The notes: generated by a model from the sequence alone, not told the origin. Counted from the first letter of the stretch, positions 32,782 through 43,255 are shown. The stretch is 64,000 nt of DNA from Paenalcaligenes niemegkensis (GCF_022230885.1 NZ_JAKGCT010000003.1:1-64000); one strand, 5' to 3'. Made by a program: numbers and translations.

Positions 32782-34263
32782 TTAAACTAAAAATATCGTC
32801 GCCAGGCCTAAGAACAGGAAAAATCCTAATGAGTCCGTTCCAAAGGTAAGCAATACAGACGACCCTACAGCGGGGTCTTTACCGAAACGATCGCGCAAAA
32901 TAGGAATGAGCACACCCAGGGTGGCGCCTATCAGCATATTTCCGATCATGGCAGCCATCATGACAATGGAAATGGCGATAGATCCGGAAATAAACCATGC
33001 AAAGACTGCAGTAACCAGACTGCCACAGGCACCGACTAAAAAAGTGACTAGCAGTTCGCGTTTAACGAGTGTCCAAATATTGGCACCAGTAATACGGCCC
33101 ATGGCCATGGCGCGGATAATCATAGTCATGGTCTGGTTGCCGGAATTGCCTCCAATGCCTGCAACAATAGACATTAAGAAAGCCAGGATCACGATATGAC
33201 TAACCGTTTCTTCAAAGCGGGAGGCCACAAAAGATGCTGTAGCTGCTGTGCACAGGTTAACCAATAGCCATGGTGCGCGGTTACGTAAGGCACTTAGAAC
33301 CGGGGCGAAAATATCTTCTTCCTGAAGACCAGCGCGCGACAGTGCTTGCTCTTGCGAGTCTTCTTGAAGTACGTCCACCACTTCATCAATGGTGACCCTG
33401 CCGATTAAGCGGCCATAGTCATCAACCACCGGGGCCGAGACCAGGTCATAGCGCTCGAAGGCATTGGCCGCGTCGGAGTCGGAGTCAAGTGGGTGCAGGC
33501 TAAGGTATTCTTCCGCCATGACGGCTGACACCATGGTTTCCGGGTCTGAAACGAGCATTCGGGTTAGCGACAGAGTGCCTTTGAGGCGATCATCGCGGTC
33601 AACGACGAAGATCTGATCGGTGTGGTCCGGTAGCTCCTGAAGGCGGCGCAGGTAGCGCAGGACGACCTCCAGACTGATGTTTTCCCTGACACGGACCATG
33701 TCGAAGTCCATGATGGCACCGACGGTGTCTTCAGGGTAGCCCATAGCTTCAAGTAACTGGGCGCGTTCGGACTCAGTCAGGCCCTTTTGTACCGCCGCAA
33801 TAACATCGGGAGGTAAGTCGGGAACCAGATCGGCGATCTCGTCGGCATCCATAGTGGCTGCCGCCGCAATAAGATCTTCGGGCTCCATCGACTTGATAAG
33901 TGATTCACGAGCCCAGTCTTCGATCTCAAGCAATACGTCAGCATCGTGTACGTCGCTGACTTGTTGCCATACGGCCTGACGTTCGGTTTCTGGAAGAGAT
34001 TCCAGAATAAACGAGATGTCGGCTGGGTGCAGATCATTGATAATGGCGCGAATTTCCTTTTCGTGCCGTCGATGGGTTAGCCCGGAAAGTATATTTGCCC
34101 GTTCATCTCCCTCGTTCTGTCGCTGGCTTAGTGTTTCGACAACCTCTTGCCGCTTAAGCACGTTTTGAACACGATGCAGGGCCTGCTGCGCATCTTCAGG
34201 GTCGAGTCTGCGCACGATGGTGATAGGGGTAGGGCTGGTTGGCTGGTGCTCGTTTCCAGTCAT
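32782..34263 (-). CDS. mgtE: Magnesium transporter MgtE
   Basis: A 493-residue Mg2+ channel/transporter of the inner membrane. The cytoplasmic N domain (about 40-165) contains IINDLHPADISFILESLPETERQAVW repeats. Two CBS domains follow (about 165-290). The C-terminal pore domain (about 320-490) has five helices and GIGGNSGNQTMTMIIRAMAMGRI, the family hallmark. Mg2+ binding to the N and CBS domains closes the pore in studied members. It starts 12 nt after the thioesterase gene on the same strand, so the two probably form one transcript. Confidence 0.96.
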   Translation of the reverse strand: MTGNEHQPTSPTPITIVRRLDPEDAQQALHRVQNVLKRQEVVETLSQRQNEGDERANILSGLTHRRHEKEIRAIINDLHPADISFILESLPETERQAVWQQVSDVHDADVLLEIEDWARESLIKSMEPEDLIAAAATMDADEIADLVPDLPPDVIAAVQKGLTESERAQLLEAMGYPEDTVGAIMDFDMVRVRENISLEVVLRYLRRLQELPDHTDQIFVVDRDDRLKGTLSLTRMLVSDPETMVSAVMAEEYLSLHPLDSDSDAANAFERYDLVSAPVVDDYGRLIGRVTIDEVVDVLQEDSQEQALSRAGLQEEDIFAPVLSALRNRAPWLLVNLCTAATASFVASRFEETVSHIVILAFLMSIVAGIGGNSGNQTMTMIIRAMAMGRITGANIWTLVKRELLVTFLVGACGSLVTAVFAWFISGSIAISIVMMAAMIGNMLIGATLGVLIPILRDRFGKDPAVGSSVLLTFGTDSLGFFLFLGLATIFLV

Positions 34264-34275
34264 AGGCAGTACCCT

Positions 34276-34686
34276 TTATTTGAGTGGTGGTAGCTCACGG
34301 CTGCGACGCTGGTCGTCGGTGGCCACATAAGTCAACGTCGCTTCGGTAACCTTAACGGTTTCCATTTGCAGGCGACTGCGTTCAGCATAGACCTCGACTT
34401 CGACTGTAATTGATGTGCGGCCAGTTTTGACGATGCTGACGTAGAAACTGAGTAAATCGCCCACAAAGACAGGCTGCTTGAACGTAAATGCGTTGACCGC
34501 AATGGTTGCCACACGACCCTGTGCGCGCCGAGTAGCCGGGATCGAACCTGCAATGTCAACTTGCGCCATAATCCAGCCACCGAAGACATCGCCATGAATG
34601 TTGGCATCTGACGGCATAGGCATAACACGCAGGATAGCGTGATTTTCGGCTGGGGGAAGATTGCAGTTATGGTCGTTCTGGCTCAC
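34276..34686 (-). CDS. Acyl-CoA thioesterase, YciA-type hot-dog fold
   Basis: A 136-residue hot-dog thioesterase that should hydrolyse acyl-CoA esters. It has ILRVMPMPSDANIHGDVFGGWIMAQVDIAG, the family signature carrying the catalytic Asp, followed by VAVNAF-like IAVNAFTFKQPVFVGDLLSFY and a C-terminal EATLTYVATDDQRRSRELP. The GTG at 34686 is chosen because GGAG lies 5 nt upstream and the length then matches YciA (about 132). A longer form starting at 34731 lacks such support. Confidence 0.9.
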   Translation of the reverse strand: MSQNDHNCNLPPAENHAILRVMPMPSDANIHGDVFGGWIMAQVDIAGSIPATRRAQGRVATIAVNAFTFKQPVFVGDLLSFYVSIVKTGRTSITVEVEVYAERSRLQMETVKVTEATLTYVATDDQRRSRELPPLK

Positions 34687-34874
34687 GATGACTCCGTAGG
34701 TTTGAAGCGCGGTACATAGCGCAACGTGCAAATACCTGCGAACTTAGGCACCGAAATAACGCGCCGAGAAATCGCGCAGCTAAATCCCGCGGGCTGTCCA
34801 AGTACGCAGAAGAGCCAGTATTGTAACGGCAAGCGTAAATCTTGCCCCAAATCATTTGTGAATGCGAGGTTTTA

Positions 34875-36071
34875 TTAATTGATATTCAGATAGTGTTGCG
34901 CCAGGCTCACCCAGTAAGTCGCTCCGACAGGAAGCAGCTTGTCGTTAAAGTCGTAGCTGCCGTTGTGCAAGGTGCACGGACCCAGCCCGTGTCCTGCCGT
35001 ACGGTGATCTCCTTCGCCATTTCCTATCCATACATAGCAGCCCGGGACTTCTTGAAGCATGTATGAAAAGTCTTCGGCACCCATCGAAGGTGAGATGTCT
35101 TGATGCAGTGCGCTAGCGCCCGCAAAGTTCCGGACTACATCGGCGCAGATATCTGCTTCATCCGCATGATTAATGGTGGGCGGATAGCGTCGGTCGAACT
35201 CAAAGACAACGGAACACCCCATAGCTGCGCAGCTTTGCTGTGCAATATCACGCATTCGAGTTTCGATGAGATCAAGAGTTTCAAGACTAAATGTACGAAC
35301 GGTACCTCGTAGACTCGCCTCGGTAGGAATGACGTTGTCAGCCGATCCGGCATGGATTTGTGTAATGCTGAGTACGGCGGGCTCAAGGGGGTTGACGTTG
35401 CGGCTGACAACGGTTTGTAAGCTCATGGCCAGCTGAGCCGCTGCCATGATGGGGTCTGCTCCCAGATTTGGCATCCCGCCATGGGCTCCTTTCCCTTCTA
35501 TCTTTATGCTGAAGGTATTGCTCGATGCCATGATAGCTCCGCTACGCACGCTGAATTCGCCTGCAGGCAGCCCAGGCCAGTTGTGCATACCAAATACCGC
35601 ATCCATGGGAAAGAGATTAAAAAGCCCATCTTCAATCATTTTCTTGGCTCCGCCAAAACCTTCTTCAGCGGGCTGGAAAATGACGTACACAATGCCTTCA
35701 AAGTCGCGGGTTTCAGCTAGGTACTTACTTGCCGCCAGTAACATGGCTGTGTGACCGTCATGTCCGCAAGCATGCATCTTTCCTTCGTGGCGACTGGCGT
35801 GAGGGAAATCGTTAAGCTCTTGCATTGGCAATGCGTCCATATCGGCGCGTAGTCCTACTCGCTTGCCATTGTCGCTTTTGCCCTCAATGATGCCGACCAC
35901 ACCGGTGATGCCCAGGCCCCGATGCAAAGAGATGCCCCATGACTCTAGTAGTTCGGCCACTTTATCCGCCGTACGAACCTCTTGATAAGCCAATTCTGGA
36001 TGGGCGTGCAGGTCGCGTCGGATCGTGGTGATTTCATCATGCCACGCGATAATTGGCTCAAGCAGTTTCAT
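34875..36071 (-). CDS. M20 family amidohydrolase, second copy
   Basis: A 398-residue paralogue of the amidohydrolase at 5086-6291, with the same M20D motifs: IRRDLHAHPELAYQE, GLRADMDALPMQELNDFP, MHACGHDGHTAMLLAASKYLAE, FQPAEEGFGGAKKMIEDGLF, GMHNWPGLPAGEF and SPSMGAEDFSYMLQEVPGCYVWIG. It should hydrolyse N-acyl or N-carbamoyl amino acids; the substrate is not known. The ATG at 36071 (MKLLEPI) is preferred over the TTG at 36080 because AGGA lies about 11 nt upstream. It is divergent from the acyl-CoA ligase. Confidence 0.9.
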   Translation of the reverse strand: MKLLEPIIAWHDEITTIRRDLHAHPELAYQEVRTADKVAELLESWGISLHRGLGITGVVGIIEGKSDNGKRVGLRADMDALPMQELNDFPHASRHEGKMHACGHDGHTAMLLAASKYLAETRDFEGIVYVIFQPAEEGFGGAKKMIEDGLFNLFPMDAVFGMHNWPGLPAGEFSVRSGAIMASSNTFSIKIEGKGAHGGMPNLGADPIMAAAQLAMSLQTVVSRNVNPLEPAVLSITQIHAGSADNVIPTEASLRGTVRTFSLETLDLIETRMRDIAQQSCAAMGCSVVFEFDRRYPPTINHADEADICADVVRNFAGASALHQDISPSMGAEDFSYMLQEVPGCYVWIGNGEGDHRTAGHGLGPCTLHNGSYDFNDKLLPVGATYWVSLAQHYLNIN

Positions 36072-36164
36072 AATCTTCAATTCCTATGGAGTTATCGCGA
36101 AAGACGATAAGTCAGACAAAGCGTATTATCGGGTTATGCATACAGCACTGAATGGAGACTGCCA

Positions 36165-37853
36165 TTGAATAACGAGCATAAGCCTTGGCTTGATTATTAC
36201 CCTGAAGGGGTGCCCGCGGAAATCAGTATTGACCCACCTGTTAGCCTGGTTGATTTACTGAACGAAGCTTGCACCAAGCATGCGGATCGTGTTGCCCTGA
36301 ATTTCATGGGAGCGCAAATGCGCTACAGCGAAGTAGACCAGCAAGCTTATTTGCTTGCCTCCTGGCTGCAGGCACAAGACATTAAAGCGGGTAGCCGGAT
36401 AGCTATTATGATGCCGAACACGCTCGTTAATCTATGCATTTTATTTGGGGTGTTGCGCGCTGGGATGGTGGTTGTCAATATTAACCCGCAATACACTCCG
36501 CCAGAACTTGAGAGGCAGCTGCAAGATTGTCAGCCAGATGCTATTTTCATTCTTGAGAATTTTGCGCACGTGCTGGCGCAGCTTTCGCCCCATGCAAGGC
36601 CCGGGCATATTGTTATCAGCGCAGCCGGTGATGGTATGGGCCTACGGGGGGTGGCTGTGAATGCGGCGGCGCGATACCTGAAGCGCATGATCAAGCCTTA
36701 TCAGTTGCCTGGCAGCTATAGCTACGCACAGGTTTTATCGCAGGGCAAGCAAAACACCTTTGTCAGTCCGAATATTCACGCTGATGATATAGCCCTGCTG
36801 CAATATACCGGCGGGACAACAGGAGAGCCTAAGGGTGCCTGTCTCACTCATGCCAACCTGGGGGCGAATATTGCTCAGATCAAGGCTGTAGCCTATCCGG
36901 TATTGGGCGATTTTAGCGGCCCTCAGCAAACCATCCTCTGCGCTTTGCCTCTTTATCATATTTTTGCGCTGACATTGTGCGGCCTTTTGGGCCTGCAAAC
37001 GGGGATGCGTATTGTGCTGATCAGCGATCCTCGAGATTTAAACAGTATTATTCGAGCCTGGCGGGCACATCCACCCACTATTTTTCCGTCCGTAAACACC
37101 TTATACAATGCGCTTAGCAGTAATACATCGTTCGTTAAACTGGACTTTAGTCAGTTGGCTTTGTGTTTTGGTGGTGGCTCGGCTGTTCAGCAAGCGGTAG
37201 CAGAGCGCTGGCTTTCTGTTACCGGACGTTCGTTAATCGAAGGTTATGGCTTGTCAGAAACCTCGCCCGTAGTAACAGCCAACCCTACAGACTCGACGGA
37301 GTATTCCGGCAATATCGGTTTTCCTGTGCCTTCCACGCTGGTTCGGTTTTTAGGAGAAAACGATGAGGACGTTCCTCCCGGAGAAATGGGCGAGCTGGCT
37401 ATCAAGGGGCCCCAGGTGATGCTGGGTTATTGGAAACGTCCTGGCGAGACTGCCGAGGCATTTACCTCCGACGGTTATTTTAAGTCGGGTGATATTGCCG
37501 TCATGGATAAAACGGGACGTATTACTCTTGTCGACCGAAAAAAGGACATGATACTAGTCTCGGGTTTTAACGTGTATCCCAACGAGATCGAAGAAGTGCT
37601 TATGTCCCATCCGGGCGTGCACGAGGCAGCCGTAGTGGGCATAGCCAGTGAACATAGTGGCGAGGCTGTTAAGGCATTTGTAGTCAGATCCGACCCTGAA
37701 CTGACGGAGCAGGCATTGAAACAGTGGTCTCGCGAGCGTTTGACCGCTTATAAGCGGCCGCGCAGCATTGAGTTTAGAGAGTCACTGCCAAAAAGCAATG
37801 TTGGCAAGATTCTTCGCCGTACGTTACGTGACGAAGAAGCCGCATCTAACTGA
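36165..37853 (+). CDS. Long-chain-fatty-acid--CoA ligase (AMP-binding)
   Basis: A 562-residue adenylate-forming enzyme that activates fatty acids to acyl-CoA. The P-loop motif YTGGTTGEPKGACLTH lies at about residue 213; the A5 region is GYGLSETSPVV, the A7 region YFKSGDIAVMDKTGRITLVDRKKDMILVSGFNVYP, and the A10 lysine sits in PKSNVGKILRRTLRD. The organisation matches FadD. Translation appears to start with TTG at 36165: GGAG lies 7 nt upstream and no ATG occurs in frame until about residue 48. The chain-length preference cannot be read. Confidence 0.92.
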   Translation: MNNEHKPWLDYYPEGVPAEISIDPPVSLVDLLNEACTKHADRVALNFMGAQMRYSEVDQQAYLLASWLQAQDIKAGSRIAIMMPNTLVNLCILFGVLRAGMVVVNINPQYTPPELERQLQDCQPDAIFILENFAHVLAQLSPHARPGHIVISAAGDGMGLRGVAVNAAARYLKRMIKPYQLPGSYSYAQVLSQGKQNTFVSPNIHADDIALLQYTGGTTGEPKGACLTHANLGANIAQIKAVAYPVLGDFSGPQQTILCALPLYHIFALTLCGLLGLQTGMRIVLISDPRDLNSIIRAWRAHPPTIFPSVNTLYNALSSNTSFVKLDFSQLALCFGGGSAVQQAVAERWLSVTGRSLIEGYGLSETSPVVTANPTDSTEYSGNIGFPVPSTLVRFLGENDEDVPPGEMGELAIKGPQVMLGYWKRPGETAEAFTSDGYFKSGDIAVMDKTGRITLVDRKKDMILVSGFNVYPNEIEEVLMSHPGVHEAAVVGIASEHSGEAVKAFVVRSDPELTEQALKQWSRERLTAYKRPRSIEFRESLPKSNVGKILRRTLRDEEAASN

Positions 37854-37906
37854 TGTTGTGGTTGTTGGAGGCAAATGAAGTGGGGCGGTTCTGGCCCCGT
37901 CCGAGT

Positions 37907-38757
37907 TTATTCAGGCCTGCGTAAATGAGGCTGCAGCATTTGCTGCAGCTCGTCTTTTATTGATGCATTTGCACTGGAAACATAACCGCCAATAGGCCAG
38001 GGATCTTGGCCGTACATATCTTCGCAGTAGCCTCCCGCTTCGCGAACGATGACTGTGCCCGCAGCGACGTCCCAGGGCGCGAGACCCATTTCCCAGTAAC
38101 CGTCAAAGCGGCCGCAGGCAACCCAGGCCAGGTCGAGTGCAGCGGCCCCTAAGCGACGGATGCCGCGGGTGCTGGTAATGGCTGTATGAAGCGTAGGCAT
38201 GTACTGTTCGGCAAAGCTAAAGTCTCTAAAGGGAAATCCCGTTGCCAGTACAGATTCGGAGAGCGTGCTCGAGGTTGAGCACTGGATGCGCTGGCCATTT
38301 AGCCAGGCGCCGACTCCGTGCATGGCGGTAAAGAGTTCTTCGCGATTGGGGTCATACACGACTCCGATTACGGGAGTGTCCTGTTCGAGGGGGCGTCTCC
38401 GGCTACGATGCTGCCTTTGTGGGCAATCAGCGCAATGGATACAGCGTAGTGGGGAATGCCGTGAAGGAAGTTGGTGGTGCCATCGAGGGGGTCGATGTAC
38501 CAGGTCGCAAGACCCGTACTTTCGCCGCCGCTTTCTTCGGCGACGATGCCAAATTGTGGGGTGCGTTCGCGAAGAATTTCGATGGTTGCAGCCTCGGCTT
38601 CGCGGTCTGCCTGAGAGACGAGGTCGTTGCGAGCCTTAGTGTCGATGATGAGTTCGCTGCGATTACCCGCGTGAGCCTGTAAAATGCCAGCAGCAGCCAC
38701 AGCGGCGCTAACTGCGGCTTCCAGACTGTCACTTAAAGGTAGACGTAAAGATTGCAT
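37907..38757 (-). pseudogene. suhB: Inositol monophosphatase family protein (SuhB type), frame broken at a G5 run
   Basis: A Mg-dependent inositol-1-phosphatase family protein. SuhB also takes part in rRNA antitermination in E. coli. The N-terminal part (38757 to about 38390) has IDTKARNDLVSQADREAEA, IVAEESGGES and the metal-binding WYIDPLDGTTNFLHGIPHYAVSIAL. The C-terminal part (to 37907) has EELFTAMHGVGAWLNGQ, GAAALDLAWVACGRFDGYWE and APWDVAAGTVIVREAGG. The frame shifts by -1 at the run 38389-38393 (five G on the plus strand). A sixth base would join both parts into about 283 residues with continuous homology. It may be a true frameshift or a base-calling error. Confidence 0.85.
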
Positions 38758-38907
38758 AAATAAAGCCCGAAACTAAGTAATTAACAATTGCTCGAACATA
38801 TCGAGACGCGTTCGCTATGGATGGCGATTTATTTTATTGTAAGTGAGGGCTGCGTCGTTTGTACGGCGAAGTTCTGCACATAAAACTTTCTATTAGACCT
38901 GATAACT

Positions 38908-40764
38908 ATGACTGCAAGGTTTCAGCCCCTGATTGCAGCGCAGCCTGGCTTCAATGAGTCGGGGATTGCCCAAAGCCAGAACTATGATGATGTCTATCAT
39001 TCAGCCGCGGGGGCCCTGGCACAGGCTGAACATGTTTTTTTAGGCGGTAACCATCTGCCACTAAGATGGCAGCACCAAGATAGCTTCACCATTTGTGAAA
39101 CGGGATTCGGTCTGGGCAACAATTTTTTGGCGACCTGGGCGCGATGGCGTGAAGATGATCTGCGCTGCACTCGGCTGCATTATCTGGCCTTTGAGGCTCA
39201 TCCTTTTAATAAGCATGATCTGCGGCGTATGCTGGACAGCAGTCCTCTTGCTATTCAACCCCTGGTCGAGCAGTTGGTGAAGCAATGGCCTGAGCTATTG
39301 CCAGGCATACATCGCTTAAGTTTCGAGGCCGAGAATTTAACGCTAACCCTGGTCTTTGGCGATATCAGCCAAAAAGCCAAACTGGTGAATGCTAAGGTCA
39401 ACGCTTTTTATCTCGATGGTTTTTCGCCACGCGTAAATCCTGAAATGTGGTCCCGGCGTCTGTTCGGGCAATTGGTGCGCTTATCAGCCTTTGGTGCGAC
39501 AGCGGCAAGCTGGTGCTGTGCCGGTCAAGTCAGGCGCGATTTACGAGATGCAGGTTTTGTGGTTGAGAAAGCGCCTGGCTTTGCATCAAAACGCGAAATG
39601 ATGCGAGCGCAGCTTCGACCCAATTTAGGTTCAGCGCTGCGAGTTCCTCCTGCTTGTGTGACGGTCGTGGGAGCGGGAATTGCCGGAGCGGCAACCGCTG
39701 CTGCCCTGGCGCGTCGCGGCATCGATGTAAAGGTGTTGGATCCAGTGCTGGAGCGAGGGAATGGGGCCTCTCATCAGGGCCACCGGGCATTGGCTATGAC
39801 CCCTATTGTTACGAGTGACGATGCGCCACGAGCTCGTTTAAGTCGGGCTGGTTTACTGCTGGCAAAACGTTACTGGCAGGAAAGTGCACCTGGCGCCTGC
39901 CATAGGGCGGGCACTATCACTGCCGCCACCACGCGAGAAGATGATGCCGCAATGAAAAAGGCGGTTTTGGCCATGGGCTTTCCCCAAAGCTGGGTTCATT
40001 ATGCGGATGCGGGGCAGCTTTCAGAACTGTTGGGTTCTGCTCTGCCTTTTGGAGGGCTTGTTTATCCACAGGCTACGCTGGCCGATCCAGAGATGCTGAT
40101 TTCCGGCTTGCTGAGCCTGCCTCGCATACATACGTATTCGGTTCAAGTGCATGATTTGATGCAACAAGAGGGCGGGTGGCAGTTAAATTTGCATGAGGCC
40201 GGCACTGCCAAACACGCGGAATGGCTGTTTGCTGAATGTGTGGTGTTATGCAATGCAATTTCCGCGCCTGCCATGGCTCTGAAGGCTGTGCCCCATTTGC
40301 ATGCCACACGCTTCATGAGCATGATGAGCCTGCCTGGCCAGGTCAGTTTTTACGACAACACTGATTTTCAGCTTTCTCCATCTGTCATACTAGCAGGTGA
40401 TGGGTATCTACTTCCCGCGCTGGACGGTGTACGAGTCGGAGGGAGCACGTATGGTCACGCAACGGACGAAGTTCAAGTTACCCAAGCCGGACATCAGCAT
40501 ATACAAGACATTCTTGGGCGCTGGCGTTCCCAGTTAAAGGCAGAGCGCTTCAGGGCAATTGGCGGATGGGCTGGGCAGCGGGCCGCTACCAGTGATCGTT
40601 TGCCAGTGTTTGCCCAAGGCGCAGAAGGGCTTTGGCTGAACAGCGGCTATGGGTCGAATGGCTTTAGTTGGGCGGCATTATGCGCAGAAGAGTTGGCTGC
40701 GCAACTGTGTAATGAGCCTGGCGTGCTAGAGAGGGATTTATCGCGAGCGATAGGTCTGCGATAA
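38908..40764 (+). CDS. mnmC: Bifunctional tRNA mnm5s2U biosynthesis protein MnmC
   Basis: A 618-residue fusion that completes 5-methylaminomethyl-2-thiouridine at the wobble position of tRNAs. The N-terminal methyltransferase (MnmC2/MnmD, about 1-230) shows FTICETGFGLGNNFLATW and FYLDGFSPRVNPEMW. The C-terminal FAD oxidoreductase (MnmC1, from about 250) starts with the Rossmann motif VTVVGAGIAGAATAAALARRGI and ends with SGYGSNGFSWAALCAEELAAQL. The order and length (E. coli 668) fit. It is divergent from the suhB-type gene, with 150 bp between. Confidence 0.95.
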   Translation: MTARFQPLIAAQPGFNESGIAQSQNYDDVYHSAAGALAQAEHVFLGGNHLPLRWQHQDSFTICETGFGLGNNFLATWARWREDDLRCTRLHYLAFEAHPFNKHDLRRMLDSSPLAIQPLVEQLVKQWPELLPGIHRLSFEAENLTLTLVFGDISQKAKLVNAKVNAFYLDGFSPRVNPEMWSRRLFGQLVRLSAFGATAASWCCAGQVRRDLRDAGFVVEKAPGFASKREMMRAQLRPNLGSALRVPPACVTVVGAGIAGAATAAALARRGIDVKVLDPVLERGNGASHQGHRALAMTPIVTSDDAPRARLSRAGLLLAKRYWQESAPGACHRAGTITAATTREDDAAMKKAVLAMGFPQSWVHYADAGQLSELLGSALPFGGLVYPQATLADPEMLISGLLSLPRIHTYSVQVHDLMQQEGGWQLNLHEAGTAKHAEWLFAECVVLCNAISAPAMALKAVPHLHATRFMSMMSLPGQVSFYDNTDFQLSPSVILAGDGYLLPALDGVRVGGSTYGHATDEVQVTQAGHQHIQDILGRWRSQLKAERFRAIGGWAGQRAATSDRLPVFAQGAEGLWLNSGYGSNGFSWAALCAEELAAQLCNEPGVLERDLSRAIGLR

Positions 40765-40881
40765 TGTACAAATAACGAGGGGTTCTACGTTGGTTTATAG
40801 GCTACATTTTCTTTTGTAGCACAAATACGTCAGAATAGTACCTTTATTAGAATTTTTGGGCTTTGCCCTGGGGATCGCACT

Positions 40882-43097
40882 GTGCCGTCCAACACACACT
40901 CTGATGACGTGACGCAATTGTTTAATCTTCTGAGTAACATCGCTATCAAACCTTCGTGTGCTGATTTTCAAGCATCGGAGGCCGATCACATTTTACGCGT
41001 TGAAGCGCATTCGCCGGGCGTTTTCCGCCTGCGTTTCGGCGCCCTTAAACATATACAGCCCGAACGTATTTCGCTTCGCGCACAGCAATATGCTGAAATG
41101 CTGCTGGCACGCGAAGATGCTGTGGGTGAGTTTGCCCTTGAAGAAGACATAAAAACCGACGAAGGTTGGCGTCTAGAGCAAGGTGACTGCACGCTCGAAC
41201 TTAGACACTCGCCTTTTTCGCTGCTATTGCGGCGTGGTGAGGATATCTTGCTAGAGGTAGCCGATTCAGGTGTGGCTCAAGTTCCGGCGGATGATACCGG
41301 CGCATGGCAAATTGCTTTTACGCTACACGAGGATGAAGAGCTCTTTGGCCTTGGCGAAAGCAGCACTGAGCTAAGGCGCCGCGGAATACAGGTACGCTCC
41401 GATAAGCCTGGCGACAGAAGCCTGCCTTTGCTGTGGAGCACTAAAGGGTGGGGTGTCTACATCAACACCTTGCAGCGCGTTGATCACGATGTGGCAAGCA
41501 CAGTCAGTGATCTCTATCAGGTTCGTGTCGAAGCTACCGTCCTTGATGTGTTCCTGTTCGCCGGTGCGCCCACCGAGATTCTTAATCAATACAGCGCATT
41601 GACTGGCAGGGCGGGCCAGCCAGGCTTATGGCCTATGGGAGTCTGGCTGGAGCAGGCTCCGGGACAGCCCACAAGTCAGACTTTCGATTTGCTTCGTGTC
41701 TTGCGCGAAGCACAAATGGGCCTGGATGGTGTGGCGCTGTCGGGGCCGGCGCTGTATGGATTTTCCGCTGACCGTCCTTTATTCGAATGGGATGATCAGC
41801 GCATTCCCGATATACGGGACATCACGGCCAAGGCGCACGAGCAGCAGGTGCAACTGGCTGGTCGTACTTTTCCAGGCGTGCTGGCAGGTACAGCCTTGTT
41901 TGACGAGTGGGAAGACAGAGGCTGGCTGCTTGTTGATGATGACAGCGGTGAAGCGCATTTGTTTGCAGGTAACGAAACGACAGGCGGGCAACCTTTTGCT
42001 CTTTTAGATCTTAGTCATAAAGATGCGTTTCGCTTATGGTCGGAGCGCCAGCGCCAGGTCTTTGACGAAGGTCTCGGAGCGCCCATCTGTAGCGCCGAGT
42101 TTGATATTCCCGATACCATTACCGCGCGGGGTGGAGAGTCCGGAGCCCTTTTGCGCACGATCTATCCAATCCTGGTGCGGCAGGCTTTGTTCGAGGCTTT
42201 TGCAGGCCACAAAACACCGCAGGAAGGGGTGGTCCTGTCCTCAGACTTATTCCCGGGCGCTCAGCGCTATTCACTGCAAACGGGCCCGCATATTACCAAT
42301 GACTGGGCAGGTCTCGAACACACCTTGCGTACCGCCTTATCCTTGGGCAACAGCGGCATTGCTGCGCAAACCCACAAACTGGGCAATGCTGTGATGCCCA
42401 CCACAAACATGACTCCCGAACTCTATATTCGCTGGCTGGCAATGGGAGTGTTTTCGGCGAACTTTAGTTTTCAAGGCATTCCTGAACTGCTTCCGGGCGC
42501 TTTCGATGAAAAAACCCGAGAGCTCGTGGCCCACTGGCTGCAGTGGCGCTATAGGCTAGTGCCCTATGTTTTGGGTATTATCGAAGAGTCTGTACGCTGC
42601 GGCCTTCCCGTGCAACGTTCCATGGCTCTGGAGTTTCCATTAGATGCCTATGCTCACGAGTGGGATACCCAATATATGTTGGGGTCGGCTTTACTTGTCG
42701 CTCCGTTCTTGCGGCCCGGAGATGAAATGGAAGTTTATCTGCCTGAAGGCAATGCTTGGTGGGACCTCGCTACAGGGTGGCGTTACGAGGGGGTACTACC
42801 TGGACAGTCAAGGCGGGCCTGGACCGACTCCCTGTGTTTGGACGGGAAGGACACATGCTTTGTTTAGGGCCGGCGGTACTCAATACCAGTGAATTCAACT
42901 CGGCTCGTTTGCTCGAAGAAGTCTGGATGTTCGGCATGCCGGAATGCAGTCCAGAGGTCATGCGCAACAAAATTCGTGTGATGCAGATGCAAGGCTCCAG
43001 CTATATTAAGGGTCTTGAGGGTTTGAAGATTCTGCCCTCCGAGGGCCTGGAGGTGAAACGTCGGGGTGCCGAGGTCCGGATCTCCCGTGCGCGTTAA
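40882..43097 (+). pseudogene. GH31-like glycosidase-family protein, frame broken at a G5 run
   Basis: A glycoside hydrolase family 31-like protein. The GTG start at 40882 has GGGGA about 7 nt upstream. An N-terminal beta-domain (about 1-240, with LHEDEELFGLGESSTELRRRG) precedes a TIM barrel (about 245-580, with GLWPMGVWLEQA). The open frame ends at 42867 after 661 residues. Shifting -1 at the G5 run 42789-42793 continues it as GTTWTVKAGLDRLPVFGR to 43097, which looks like a normal GH31 C-terminal domain; the repaired protein would be about 738 residues. The usual catalytic Asp positions appear altered, so enzyme activity is doubtful even if intact. Confidence 0.75.
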
Positions 43098-43126
43098 GCT
43101 TTAATGTAGAAACAGCTTTTGATCTA

Positions 43127-43160
43127 TGCCGGTTTCTGACTTCAGAAACCGGCATTTTTT
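43127..43160 (+). terminator. Rho-independent terminator after the GH31-like gene
   Basis: A perfect 13-bp stem, TGCCGGTTTCTGA with TCAGAAACCGGCA, is followed by six T residues. It lies 30 nt after the repaired end of the gene, which supports that end rather than the one at 42867. Confidence 0.92.
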
Positions 43161-43255
43161 GTTTATTTCATTGAGTGTACTGAACGTCAGTTTTCGCCTT
43201 AAATCGCGATTTTTTAAAATAAATGCCTTTATTTAAGGTTTTTTGAAAAAAGGGC

